A stretch of DNA of 64,000 nt, taken from NCBI GenBank assembly GCA_038745585.1, contig JBCDLH010000006.1, positions 62,001 through 126,000 of the forward strand, in the 5' to 3' direction. This document shows, piece after piece, positions 42,623-50,980 of the stretch. The notes under the pieces are model-generated. The model ran no database searches, had not been told where the DNA came from, and saw only the letters and a program-made list of their open reading frames with translations. Source of the stretch: HLUCCA09 sp038745585 (lineage in GTDB: Bacteria > Pseudomonadota > Alphaproteobacteria > Rhodobacterales > Rhodobacteraceae). The position numbers were made by a program, and so were the translations under genes. Position 1 is the stretch's first letter. Every line of letters begins with the position of its first letter.

Positions 42623-43512
42623 CGTCGCTCCGCACCGCGCCGCTCACACCTGCTTTCGGCGTCGAGGTGTCTGGGCTCGATCTCAACGACGTGACCAAAG
42701 CCCGGCATTTCCCCGAGATCCGCACTCTGTTCGAAGCGCATTCTCTCCTTCTTTTTCGTGAGCAGACGCTTGAAACTGAGAAGCACTTTGAATTGGCCGA
42801 GCTTTTTGGCCCGCTTGAAGACCGCTATCCCGAAGCGCGCAGGCCGGGCGAGGCGATGAAACTACCCGAAGTGTCCAACCTACGGGAAGATGGCTCAACC
42901 AGCGCGGAAATGGATTTGCACACGCTCAATCTGAAGGCCAATTTCCTTTGGCACATTGACAGTACGTTCCTACCCGTTCCCGCCCTCGTCAATATTCTGA
43001 CGGCAAAGATCGTTCCCTCTTCTGGGGGCAATACGGAATTTGCAAGCACGCGCGCCGCCTGGGCCATGATGCCGGCTCCGCTCAAGGAAAAGGTCAGGGG
43101 GCGGGGCATTTGGCACAATGCTAGCAATTCACGCCGCCGCATTTCGGAGGAGTTGTCTCAACTCCCGATGTTTCATAAATGGGAGCCGCAGCATTGGAAG
43201 GCGGTCTTTCCCAATCCCATCAATGGGCATGAGGCGCTCTACATCGCCAGCCATGCCTATTTGATCGACGGCTATGACGTAACCGAAAGCCAAGCAATCC
43301 TTGATGAGTTGATCGCATTCTGCACGCAAGACCAATTCACCTATTCCCACCCTTGGACACCTGGCGATGTCCTGCTGTGGGATCAGCGCGCCGTGATGCA
43401 TCGCGGCACGCCGTGGCCCTATGACGAGCCGCGCAAACTCGCCAGTACTTGTTCCAGCCTAACCGAAAGCGACGGGCTTTTAGCCATGCGCCCCACACAA
43501 AACCCAGCGTGA
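42619..43512 (+). CDS. TauD/TfdA family alpha-ketoglutarate-dependent dioxygenase
   Basis: 297-residue Fe(II)/2-oxoglutarate oxygenase. The iron-binding HxD is in LWHIDSTF near residue 112, the distal histidine in VMHRGTPW near residue 262, and the 2-oxoglutarate-binding Arg follows in DEPRKL. The overall pattern is closest to TfdA-type enzymes, which hydroxylate and cleave aryloxy acids, sulfonates or similar compounds. Its ATG overlaps the upstream FAD-oxidase stop, implying a joint two-step degradation of an unidentified substrate. The substrate of this copy cannot be deduced from the sequence. Confidence 0.87.
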   Translation: MTSLRTAPLTPAFGVEVSGLDLNDVTKARHFPEIRTLFEAHSLLLFREQTLETEKHFELAELFGPLEDRYPEARRPGEAMKLPEVSNLREDGSTSAEMDLHTLNLKANFLWHIDSTFLPVPALVNILTAKIVPSSGGNTEFASTRAAWAMMPAPLKEKVRGRGIWHNASNSRRRISEELSQLPMFHKWEPQHWKAVFPNPINGHEALYIASHAYLIDGYDVTESQAILDELIAFCTQDQFTYSHPWTPGDVLLWDQRAVMHRGTPWPYDEPRKLASTCSSLTESDGLLAMRPTQNPA

Positions 43513-43522
43513 GGCACCCCAA

Positions 43523-44008
43523 ATGGAGAGCGTTCTTTTTCTTGTCGACGCCGCGTTGATCGCAGGTCTCGGCACTTGGATGGCCGTTGCCGTGGCCGAT
43601 AATTGGCGGCACCCCAAGCTGAACGAAGAAGCTGTGGCCACAGTTGTCCGCTTCGATCTAATGGCGCAGCAATACCCCGAAGATTTCGCCTCGGTCGCCC
43701 ATCGCCGGATAGAGGATCGGCGCATGATCGGGCTCATGTTTCGCGCCATGCGCCTGGCCGAAACGGTTGCGGCATTGCTCCTCTTTCTTGCGGCTGCCCT
43801 TTTGATCGGCGCCGCATTCGATATGGTCGACGGATCTGTCGCGACCGTGACAGGCGTAATCGCGGCCGCTTACTTTTCCTGCATCTGGGCCGGGTTTGTC
43901 GTCGGTGGCAATTACTTTTGCTATTGGTATTGCCACCAATGGGCGCAATCTAATCACTACATGGTGATGTATTGGGGCTTTTTCGTTTTGCTCGTTCTTC
44001 TGAATTAG
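43523..44008 (+). CDS. Small membrane protein, DUF2165-like
   Basis: 161-residue protein with four predicted membrane helices (about residues 5-25, 80-100, 105-128 and 140-158). The loops contain a conserved-looking NWRHPKLNEEAV and the C-terminal motif GGNYFCYWYCHQWAQSNHY, rich in aromatic, Cys and His residues. The layout resembles DUF2165 proteins, but the motif is not an exact match. It starts ten bases after the dioxygenase stop, so it is probably in the same operon and could act as a permease-like or accessory membrane protein. Its function is unknown. Confidence 0.6.
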   Translation: MESVLFLVDAALIAGLGTWMAVAVADNWRHPKLNEEAVATVVRFDLMAQQYPEDFASVAHRRIEDRRMIGLMFRAMRLAETVAALLLFLAAALLIGAAFDMVDGSVATVTGVIAAAYFSCIWAGFVVGGNYFCYWYCHQWAQSNHYMVMYWGFFVLLVLLN

Positions 44009-44165
44009 CGCTTCGCTTGATCCCCATTACTACACTTGATGATCGGACCTAGGGCATCGGACCCGATATTGGATCAGCGCTGGTCTGTGACCTGGTCAAA
44101 CCCAAAGATCGTGCCAACAGGCGTGCACGCGCCCGCTCCTGTCACTTACTGGCCAAAGCGATGCG

Positions 44166-45311
44166 TTACATCGCATCTCGAAACAGGGCTTCTGTGTTCT
44201 CTAAGGTCATCGGGACCGGATTGCCGCCCGCGCTCGGATCGTCCAGCGCCATTCGGGAGAGCTGCGGGATCGTTTCCTCCGCGACGCCCATGTCTCTCAG
44301 CCCCGAAGGCATGCCAAACATTGCGTTCAGCGCCTCAACCCGCGCGTAAAACCCGTCGAACCCGCCCGCGATGCCGAGATAGGCTGCCGCCCGGCCGATC
44401 TGATCCTCGACCGCGTCGCGGTTGAACCGCAAGACGGCCGGCATCACGGCGGCGTTCGTCGTCCCGTGATGCGTCCCATAAACGGCGCCAACGGGATGGG
44501 AGAGCGCGTGGATCGCCCCCAGCCCTTTTTGAAACGCGACGGCACCCATCGCCGCTGCCGCCATCATCTGTGCCCGCGCCTCAATTTCCGCGCCGTCGGC
44601 AAAGGCCCGCGGGAGATAGGTGTTGACGAGACGCATCCCTTCGAGCGCCATGCCGTGGCTCATCGGATGAAAGTTGGGTGCTGAGTAGGCCTCCAGGCAA
44701 TGCGCAAACGCATCCATTCCAGTGCCGGCCGTCAGCGCAGGGGACAAACCAAGCGTCAGCTCCGGGTCGGAGATAACGACGCGGGGCAGGACCTGGGGAT
44801 GAAATATGATCTTCTTCGCTTGGGTCTCGGTATGCGTGAGCACACTCGCCCGGCCGACCTCTGATCCGGTCCCCGCCGTTGTGGGGACGGCGACACTTGG
44901 GGCGATCCCGCCTGGATCTGCGCGCGTCCACCAATCGCCGATATCCTCAAAGTCCCAGACTGGCCGGGTTTGCCCCGCCATGAAGGCGACCATCTTGCCC
45001 AGATCAATCGCCGAGCCGCCCCCAAAGGCCACGACGCCGTCATGGTCGCCCGCACGGTACGCAGCGAGGCCCGCAGAGAGGTTCTCACCATTCGGGTTGG
45101 GGTCTACCTCGGCAAAGAGCTCGTAGCGTAGTCCTGCGCCGTCCAGCACATCGCGCGCACGCGTCGTGATCGGGAGATCGGCAAGCCCACGGTCCGTGAC
45201 CAGTAGCGGCCGGGCGATCCCGGTCTCGCTGCAAGCATCCGCCAACTCGGCGATCCGGCCCGCTCCAAAGCGGACCGCAGTCGGGTATGACCACGTCGCC
45301 CTAGGGCTCAT
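44166..45311 (-). CDS. Iron-containing alcohol dehydrogenase
   Basis: 381-residue group III alcohol dehydrogenase. The NAD-binding GGGSAIDLGK motif lies near residue 97. The metal ligands are Asp and His in GMDAFAHCLEAY near 195-206, then His in IHALSHPVGA near 265 and YGTHHGTTNA near 277. It oxidises an alcohol or reduces an aldehyde in the cytoplasm; the substrate is not evident. It stands alone, convergent with the upstream dioxygenase operon and 126 bases downstream of oxyR on the same strand. The length is typical for the family. Confidence 0.88.
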   Translation of the reverse strand: MSPRATWSYPTAVRFGAGRIAELADACSETGIARPLLVTDRGLADLPITTRARDVLDGAGLRYELFAEVDPNPNGENLSAGLAAYRAGDHDGVVAFGGGSAIDLGKMVAFMAGQTRPVWDFEDIGDWWTRADPGGIAPSVAVPTTAGTGSEVGRASVLTHTETQAKKIIFHPQVLPRVVISDPELTLGLSPALTAGTGMDAFAHCLEAYSAPNFHPMSHGMALEGMRLVNTYLPRAFADGAEIEARAQMMAAAAMGAVAFQKGLGAIHALSHPVGAVYGTHHGTTNAAVMPAVLRFNRDAVEDQIGRAAAYLGIAGGFDGFYARVEALNAMFGMPSGLRDMGVAEETIPQLSRMALDDPSAGGNPVPMTLENTEALFRDAM

Positions 45312-45437
45312 CGCCCGCCCACACTTATCCCACTACGTCGCATTGCAGGCTCGCTCCCAAGTCGTTTGTCTCGTCAAGTCTTGCGTCCCAGCCGTGCGGC
45401 TGCAAGCCAAGGCGCGCGCGCCCTGCTTCTCTTTGCG

Positions 45438-46331
45438 TCACGTATTGCCGCCGGAGGCCTGCACCACACGCGCAATCCCTGCGAGCGTTGCGGCAAGGGG
45501 GCTGCGCTTTCGCCAGACCATGCCGACCCGCCGTGCCGGTTGCTGGCCGGGAAAAGGCGCAACGCAGACGGTGGCGGAGCGGGTCTCGACAGGGACAGCC
45601 ATCTCCGGCACCAGCGTCACGCCGAGGCCGGCCCCTACGAGTTGCACCAGTGTCGAGAGTGATGAGCCGTCGAGCCCCTCCCGGGCCCGCACCGACGGCA
45701 TACTGCAAAACGACATCGCCTGTTCGCGAAAGCAGTGGCCCTCTTCGAGCAGCAGAAGCCGCATCTCGGGCAGGGCGTCGACCGGCGGTACGGGCCGCCC
45801 GGCCTCGCTCTGAGGTCGCACGAGCATCATCCGTTCTGTAAAGAGTTCGACCTCCTCAAAATCCGCCTCGCCCGTCGGCAGGGCGACGATGGCGGTGTCG
45901 AGCCGTCCCGCACCAAGCTCCTCCATCAAGCGGAGGGTGACCGTCTCGCGCACATGGACGTCGAGCCCCGGATAGGCCGCTTGGAGGTCGCGCAGGACCT
46001 TGGGCAAAAGATAGGGCGCGATCGTCGGGATGACGCCCAGCCGCAGCCGTCCGACGCGATCGCCCTGCGCAGCGCGCGCGGCATCGCCAAGGTCATCCAC
46101 GGCTTGAAGGATCTCGCGTACTCGGATTGCGAACTCTTCGCCGAACGCCGTCAGCCGCACGTTGCGTTTGGCCCGCTCGAACAATGGGAGCCCGATCTCG
46201 GTCTCCAGGTCTCTGATCTGCACAGAGAGCGCCGGCTGTGTCACCGAGCATAGGTCGGCTGCGCGCCCGAAATGGCCCTGATGGGCCAGAGCCTCGAAGT
46301 ATCGCAATTGCCGAAGCGTCAGATTTTTCAT
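45438..46331 (-). CDS. oxyR: Hydrogen peroxide-responsive regulator OxyR (LysR family)
   Basis: 297-residue LysR protein. The winged HTH is at residues 1-62 (RQLRYFEALAHQGHFGRAAD, VTQPALS). The sensing segment carries two cysteines in the spacing of E. coli Cys199/Cys208 (EEGHCFREQAMSFC near residue 200), so it should form a disulfide on peroxide. It is divergent from katG across 154 bases, the standard arrangement for control of catalase-peroxidase. The start codon overlaps a palindrome that may be its own binding site. Confidence 0.93.
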   Translation of the reverse strand: MKNLTLRQLRYFEALAHQGHFGRAADLCSVTQPALSVQIRDLETEIGLPLFERAKRNVRLTAFGEEFAIRVREILQAVDDLGDAARAAQGDRVGRLRLGVIPTIAPYLLPKVLRDLQAAYPGLDVHVRETVTLRLMEELGAGRLDTAIVALPTGEADFEEVELFTERMMLVRPQSEAGRPVPPVDALPEMRLLLLEEGHCFREQAMSFCSMPSVRAREGLDGSSLSTLVQLVGAGLGVTLVPEMAVPVETRSATVCVAPFPGQQPARRVGMVWRKRSPLAATLAGIARVVQASGGNT

Positions 46332-46350
46332 AAGATTATCTTATCAAGAT
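46330..46350. promoter_or_regulatory. Overlapping palindromes, candidate OxyR site in the oxyR-katG region
   Basis: ATAAGAT-T-ATCTTAT (46330-46344) is a perfect 7-bp-arm dyad, and ATCTT-ATC-AAGAT (46338-46350) is a second dyad sharing an arm. It lies at the oxyR start, about 140 bases before the katG start, in an AT-rich block between the two divergent genes. LysR-type regulators bind such dyads, so OxyR autoregulation and katG activation are plausible. No exact OxyR consensus was verified. Confidence 0.45.
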
Positions 46351-46485
46351 CATTTAAATTTGCAACTTAGTCTGATCGAATTCCAGTGCTACATGCTGCG
46401 CCATGTCGGGGAGTGGGCGCAGAGGCGCCGGCCCGGACCGCCGCACATTCAGCGACGTGTCACGCAGCTAGAACTGGAGAAGAGA

Positions 46486-48693
46486 ATGGACGGAAACGAC
46501 GTCAGCACCGGCAAATGCCCGGTAATGCACACGAGTTTTGGGGTTCAATCGAACCGGGATTGGTGGCCCAACCAGCTCAACCTGCGCATTCTGCACCAAA
46601 ACTCCGCTCTGAGCGATCCGATGGGCACCGGGTTCGATTATGTCGAAGCGTTCAAGCGGATCGACTATGACGCCCTGAAGGCCGATCTCACGGCGTTGAT
46701 GACCGACAGCCAAGAGTGGTGGCCCGCCGATTACGGGCATTACGGCGGCTTCATGATCCGCATGGCGTGGCACGCGGCGGGCACATATCGGACGTCGGAT
46801 GGGCGCGGCGGCGCGGGCACAGGTCAGCAGCGGTTTGCACCGCTGAACTCGTGGCCCGACAACGGCAATCTCGACAAGGCGCGACGTCTCCTTTGGCCGA
46901 TCAAACAGAAATACGGCAACGCGATCTCTTGGGCTGATCTCTTCGTCCTTGCCGGCAACGTGGCCATCGAGTCGATGGGTCTCAAGACGTTTGGCTTTTC
47001 CGGTGGACGCGCCGATGTCTGGGAGCCCGAAGAGGACGTCTATTGGGGCGGCGAGGCCGAGTGGCTGCAGGCGAGCGGTGGCCCCAACAGCCGTTACTCG
47101 GGCGACCGCGAGCTCGAAGTCCCGCTCGCGGCTGTCCAGATGGGCCTCATCTACGTCAATCCTGAAGGACCGGACGGCAAGCCCGATCCGCTCGCGTCGG
47201 CCTATGACATTCGAGATACATTCGCACGCATGGCGATGAACGATTACGAAACGGTCGCCCTCGTCGCTGGCGGCCACACGTTTGGCAAGGCACATGGCGC
47301 CGGCGATGCTGCCCATGTCGGCCCCGAGCCCGAAGGCGCGCCGATCGAAGCCCAAGGCATGGGTTGGCTTTCGTCGCACAAGTCCGGCAAGGGCAATGAC
47401 GCGATCACATCGGGCATCGAAGGGGCTTGGACGCCGAACCCAACGACCTGGGATATGGCCTATTTCGAAGTACTCCTTGGTTACGAATGGGAGCTTGTCA
47501 AAAGCCCCGCCGGCGCTTGGCAATGGCACGCCAAGAACTTGAAGGCTGAGGATCACGCCCCAGACCCAGAAACCGGCGAGCGCACCCGCGACATCATGAT
47601 GACGACCGCCGACATGGCGTTGCGCATGGACCCGGACTACGAGAAAATCTCGCGGCATTTCCTGGCAAATCCCGACGAGTTCGCCGATGCCTTCGCCCGC
47701 GCGTGGTTCAAGCTGACGCATCGCGATATGGGCCCCAAAGCGCGCTATGTCGGGCCCGAAGTCCCGGCCGAAGAGCTGATCTGGCAAGATCCAGTTCCCG
47801 CTGTCGACCACGCGCTCATCGACAGCGCCGACATCGCGGCGCTCAAGCGCGAGATCGCGGCGACCGGTCTCTCGGTTCAGGACCTTGTCAAGACAGCCTG
47901 GGCCTCGGCAGTGACGTTTCGCGGCTCGGACAAGCGCGGCGGTGCCAACGGTGCCCGCCTCCGTCTCGCTCCGCAGAACGGCTGGACGGTCAACGAGCCC
48001 GAGGCGTTGGCCGGGATCTTGGCCAAGCTCGAAGCCGTGCAGACTGCCTTTAACAGCATCGCGACTGGCGGCAAACAGGTCTCGCTCGCAGATGTCATCG
48101 TGCTTGCCGGCGGTGTGGGGGTCGAGCAGGCGGCCTCCGCGGCGGGCCACGCCATCGAAGTGCCATTCACACCGGGGCGCACCGATGCCACCGCGGCACA
48201 AACCGATGCCGAAAGCTTCGACGTCTTGGAACCGGTCGCCGACGGCTTCCGCAACTACCTCAAGACAGACTACACGCTCTCGGCCGAAGAACTCCTCGTC
48301 GACAAGGCACAGCTCTTGACCCTGACGGCGCCGGAGATGACGGTTCTCATCGGCGGTATGCGCGCGATGGGCGCCAATTACGGCGGCTCGTCCCACGGAG
48401 TGCTGACCGTGCGTCCGGGGCAGTTGACGACTGATTTCTTCGTTAACCTGCTCGACATGAGCGTCGAATGGAAAGCCATGTCCGAGCGCAAGGACGTCTT
48501 CGAGGCGCGGGATCGCACGACCGGCGCCGTGAAGTGGACCGGGACACGGGTCGACCTCGTCTTTGGCTCGAACTCACAGCTGCGGGCCCTGGCCGAAGTT
48601 TACGGCCAGTCCGATACCGGCGAAAAGTTTGTCGCTGATTTCGTCAAGGCATGGGTGAAGGTCATGGAGGCGGATCGCTTCGATATCAGGTAA
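46486..48693 (+). CDS. katG: Catalase-peroxidase
   Basis: 735-residue bifunctional heme enzyme degrading hydrogen peroxide and oxidising small donors. The distal pocket is MAWHAAGTYR near residue 95. The proximal-heme histidine is in VAGGHTFGKAHG near residue 260. Residues of the Met-Tyr-Trp crosslink appear as the pocket Trp, MGLIYVNPEG and DMALRMDPDY. The usual C-terminal duplicated peroxidase domain is present (QDLVKTAWASAVTFRGSDKRGG). The ATG at 46486 follows GGAGAAGAGA; upstream in-frame sequence is not family-like. OxyR, encoded divergently, probably controls it. A clear terminator follows. Confidence 0.97.
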   Translation: MDGNDVSTGKCPVMHTSFGVQSNRDWWPNQLNLRILHQNSALSDPMGTGFDYVEAFKRIDYDALKADLTALMTDSQEWWPADYGHYGGFMIRMAWHAAGTYRTSDGRGGAGTGQQRFAPLNSWPDNGNLDKARRLLWPIKQKYGNAISWADLFVLAGNVAIESMGLKTFGFSGGRADVWEPEEDVYWGGEAEWLQASGGPNSRYSGDRELEVPLAAVQMGLIYVNPEGPDGKPDPLASAYDIRDTFARMAMNDYETVALVAGGHTFGKAHGAGDAAHVGPEPEGAPIEAQGMGWLSSHKSGKGNDAITSGIEGAWTPNPTTWDMAYFEVLLGYEWELVKSPAGAWQWHAKNLKAEDHAPDPETGERTRDIMMTTADMALRMDPDYEKISRHFLANPDEFADAFARAWFKLTHRDMGPKARYVGPEVPAEELIWQDPVPAVDHALIDSADIAALKREIAATGLSVQDLVKTAWASAVTFRGSDKRGGANGARLRLAPQNGWTVNEPEALAGILAKLEAVQTAFNSIATGGKQVSLADVIVLAGGVGVEQAASAAGHAIEVPFTPGRTDATAAQTDAESFDVLEPVADGFRNYLKTDYTLSAEELLVDKAQLLTLTAPEMTVLIGGMRAMGANYGGSSHGVLTVRPGQLTTDFFVNLLDMSVEWKAMSERKDVFEARDRTTGAVKWTGTRVDLVFGSNSQLRALAEVYGQSDTGEKFVADFVKAWVKVMEADRFDIR

Positions 48694-48717
48694 CCCCACT
48701 GGCAGCAGACAACGCAA

Positions 48718-48752
48718 AGGGCGGCACCGAAGGCGCCGCCCTATCCTTTTTC
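48718..48752 (+). terminator. Rho-independent terminator after katG
   Basis: An eight-bp GC-rich stem (AGGGCGGC at 48718-48725 with GCCGCCCT at 48735-48742), plus two inner pairs, is followed by ATCCTTTTTC. It lies 24 bases after the katG stop, so it ends the katG message. Confidence 0.85.
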
Positions 48753-48778
48753 AATGCCCGCTTCGTGCCAATGGAAAC

Positions 48779-48793
48779 GGGTCCGTTGCTTTG
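48779..48793 (+). repeat. Left terminal inverted repeat of the IS6 element
   Basis: GGGTCCGTTGCTTTG, matching the right end at 14 of 15 positions. It lies 27 bases after the katG terminator. Confidence 0.88.
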
Positions 48794-48831
48794 TTCGCAG
48801 CGGCGGTAGACGATGTCGGGACCTGTGTGCG

Positions 48832-49554
48832 TCAAGCACTCTGCTTCGCTTCGCTGAACAGATTCCGGACAAAGGCGATCTCATTCGCGACGCCGCGCTC
48901 ACATTCAGCGAAATGCCCGTTGCGGATCGCGCGGAACGTCTCGACGCCTTTCAACATGGCCTTTGCTGTAGTCAAGCTTTGCTGCCCGCGCATGGGCGCA
49001 AGACGATGCTTCAGGACAGCGTGGTCGCCCTCGATCCGGTTGTTGAGGTGCTTGCGGGTGATGTGGCGGATGGCGTCTTCTGGACCCGATCGCGCATTCC
49101 ATTCTGCTATCACTTTGGCGTAGCTGTGGGCCTTGTCGGTGACGATCGTCAGCGGGTGATAGCAGCGCACAGTGTCGGAGGCTTGCCGCATGAACGCCCT
49201 TGCTGCGTTGGCGGTTCGCCGTGCGGTCAGGCGGAAATCTATGAGCTGGCCGCATTGATCAACAGCGCGCCAAAGATAGCACCAGCGACCGTTAACGCGC
49301 AGATAGGTTTCATCAGCATGCCATTGCAGGTCCCGCCAACTGCGGTGTTGGCCGAAGGCACGCTTCCGGATCTCGGGGCCGAACCTCTGGACCCATCGGT
49401 ATACAGTTGCCGCGTCCACAGTAATGCCGCGCTCGGCCAGGAGGTCGCGCACGTCCCGATACGAAAGTGGATAGCGGCAGTACCAGCGAACGGCCAAGAG
49501 GATAGTGTCCTTCGGAAACCTATAGCCTCTGAACGGATCGCGGCGTGGCATCAT
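48832..49554 (-). CDS. IS6 family transposase
   Basis: 240-residue DDE transposase. A helix-turn-helix N-terminus (YPLSYRDVRDLLAERGI, then VDAATVYRWVQRF) is followed by the catalytic Asp in WHADETYL, the second Asp in IVTDKAHSY and the Glu in RIEGDHAVLK. The length and all three acidic residues are as expected, so it should be functional. The ATG at 49554 is preceded by AGGGAG; open sequence further upstream runs out of the element and cannot be native. A second ATG follows directly. Confidence 0.92.
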   Translation of the reverse strand: MMPRRDPFRGYRFPKDTILLAVRWYCRYPLSYRDVRDLLAERGITVDAATVYRWVQRFGPEIRKRAFGQHRSWRDLQWHADETYLRVNGRWCYLWRAVDQCGQLIDFRLTARRTANAARAFMRQASDTVRCYHPLTIVTDKAHSYAKVIAEWNARSGPEDAIRHITRKHLNNRIEGDHAVLKHRLAPMRGQQSLTTAKAMLKGVETFRAIRNGHFAECERGVANEIAFVRNLFSEAKQSA

Positions 49555-49595
49555 CTGGGCTCCCTGTGGTGCAGCAATGCGGAACCTAGACCGCT

Positions 49596-49610
49596 CAACG
49601 CAACGGACCC
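49596..49610 (-). repeat. Right terminal inverted repeat of the IS6 element
   Basis: Read on the minus strand: GGGTCCGTTGCGTTG. The transposase start lies about 42 bases inside this end, leaving room for its promoter. Confidence 0.88.
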
Positions 49611-49966
49611 GCTCGCCGAGCTTCAGGTCCACATCGCCGTCCTCAACGGCGACACCGCGCTCGGCATACCTGTCACACAGGCCGTGAGATAAATCCGTCC
49701 GGGGAAAGGGGCGCTGCGGTCAGACCCCGATTTGCGCAACAAGGCCGCGCAGCACTGGCAATCTGAGCGTGCCGCATGGGCGAACCGGTGCTGCGCCGGA
49801 GTTGTCTTAGCGTCAAAGGTCTCCATCGTCCTCAATTGGTGTTCCGCAAGTCTGCCGTTCAATCCGCCGCGAAGCGCCGAGAGACCTACCCAAGGTAATC
49901 GACGAATTCGATGCTTGCGCTACCCGTTGGCTTGCGCCTACGCCGGGCCCCGTGCAAACCCGTTCC
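49611..49966. other. 356-base stretch right of the IS, with a possible truncated gene end
   Basis: On the minus strand a frame runs from a stop at 49720-49722 into the IS at 49610 and reads, in part, LCDRYAERGVAVEDGDVD. This has the composition of a real protein, but no family can be assigned and the frame does not continue beyond the left IS end. It may be the remains of a gene lost by an IS-linked deletion. The rest (49723-49966) shows no recognisable gene. Confidence 0.3.
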
Positions 49967-50935
49967 ATGCCCGAGCACATGACCACCCACGACGCCGAGG
50001 ACGACCCCCGCAACCGCGACATTTTGATTTATGTCGATGGTGCGCTCCTGCCGCGGGATGAGGCGAAGGTGTCGGTCTACGACAGCGGCTTCATGCTCGG
50101 CGACGGGATGTGGGAAGGGATGCGCCTCTATGAGGGGCATTGGGCGTTTTTTGACGACCATATGGACCGCTTCTTTGAGGCCTGCAAAGCCATCTCGCTC
50201 GACATTGGGATGGACCGCGCAAGGATCCTCGACGCGCTGACCCGGACGGCGGATGCCAACGGGATGACGACGGACGTCCATTGTCGGATGATGCTGACAC
50301 GTGGCGTAAAAGTCCGTCCGTTTCAGCACCCGTCGCTCTCCCGCTCGGGGCCGACGATGGTCATCATCATGGAGCATTCTAGGCCTGTCGAGCGTCTCCT
50401 GGATCGCGGCATTCGCGTCGCAACTGTGCCCCAAGTTCGCGGCTTGCCGATGAGCCAGGACGCCAAGTACAACTCGCACTCAAAACTCAACTGCGTCATC
50501 GCCTGTCTCCAAGCCGAGCAGTCCGGGGCCGACGAAGCGCTGATGTTGGACCCGCATGGGTTCGTGAACACCACGAATGCCTGCAACTTCTTCATCGTCC
50601 GCAAAGGCGCGGTTTGGACGTCGACGGGCGATTATTGCATGAACGGGGTCACGCGGCAGAAGGTGATCGATCTTTGCCGGGAAGACGGTATTCCCGTCCG
50701 TGAGCGCAACTATTCGTTGGTCGAAGCCTACGGCGCTGACGAAGCCTTTTTGACGGGGACATTTGGCGCACAGACGCCGGTGGCAGAGATCGACGGCAAG
50801 GCCATCGGCGATGGCACCCGCCCAGTCACCAAGCGCATCCGAGCACTCTACAAGGCTGCCATCGCCGAGGATAACGCCCGGCAAAAGGCGCGCACCATAC
50901 CTGGCGGACGACCCGAGATGTCGTCTTCGGGCTGA
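49967..50935 (+). CDS. Class IV aminotransferase (branched-chain/D-amino acid type)
   Basis: 322-residue PLP enzyme of fold type IV. It shows YVDGALLPRDEAKVSVYDSGFMLGDGMWEGMR near residue 20-50, the PLP-lysine region DAKYNSHSKLN near 165, the Glu in DEALMLDPHGFV and the NACNFFIV phosphate-binding part, ending AFLTGTFGAQTPV. Such proteins are BCAT, D-amino acid transaminase or ADC lyase; here the next gene is threonine dehydrogenase, so amino acid catabolism is likely. The start is uncertain: ATG at 49967 is used, with GTG 49952 and ATG 49979 as alternatives and weak ribosome sites for all. Sequences longer than 20 residues were judged by position. Confidence 0.83.
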   Translation: MPEHMTTHDAEDDPRNRDILIYVDGALLPRDEAKVSVYDSGFMLGDGMWEGMRLYEGHWAFFDDHMDRFFEACKAISLDIGMDRARILDALTRTADANGMTTDVHCRMMLTRGVKVRPFQHPSLSRSGPTMVIIMEHSRPVERLLDRGIRVATVPQVRGLPMSQDAKYNSHSKLNCVIACLQAEQSGADEALMLDPHGFVNTTNACNFFIVRKGAVWTSTGDYCMNGVTRQKVIDLCREDGIPVRERNYSLVEAYGADEAFLTGTFGAQTPVAEIDGKAIGDGTRPVTKRIRALYKAAIAEDNARQKARTIPGGRPEMSSSG

Positions 50936-50980
50936 CGCTGCGGCCCTGCGCGAGTTAGGCTCCGGCCAAGGAGGCCGCCG

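Larger units (their letters stand above)
48779..49610 (-). mobile_element. IS6-family insertion sequence, 832 bp
   Basis: Bounded by 15-bp inverted repeats with one mismatch: GGGTCCGTTGCTTTG at the left end and, on the other strand, GGGTCCGTTGCGTTG at the right end. It encodes one DDE transposase reading leftwards. Size and ends fit IS6 (IS26-like) elements. The eight bases on each side differ (ATGGAAAC left, GCTCGCCG right), so no 8-bp target duplication is present. This suggests loss by recombination or an adjacent deletion after insertion. Confidence 0.9.

Noticed and set aside
46468..48396. 642-codon open frame antisense to katG
   Set aside because: It mirrors the katG coding frame in high-GC DNA, has no ribosome site or family motifs, and katG is unambiguous.
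48771..49618. Target duplication of the IS
   Set aside because: The eight flanking bases differ completely on the two sides.
48754..49692. 312-codon plus-strand frame across the IS
   Set aside because: Antisense shadow of the transposase, extending over both IS ends.
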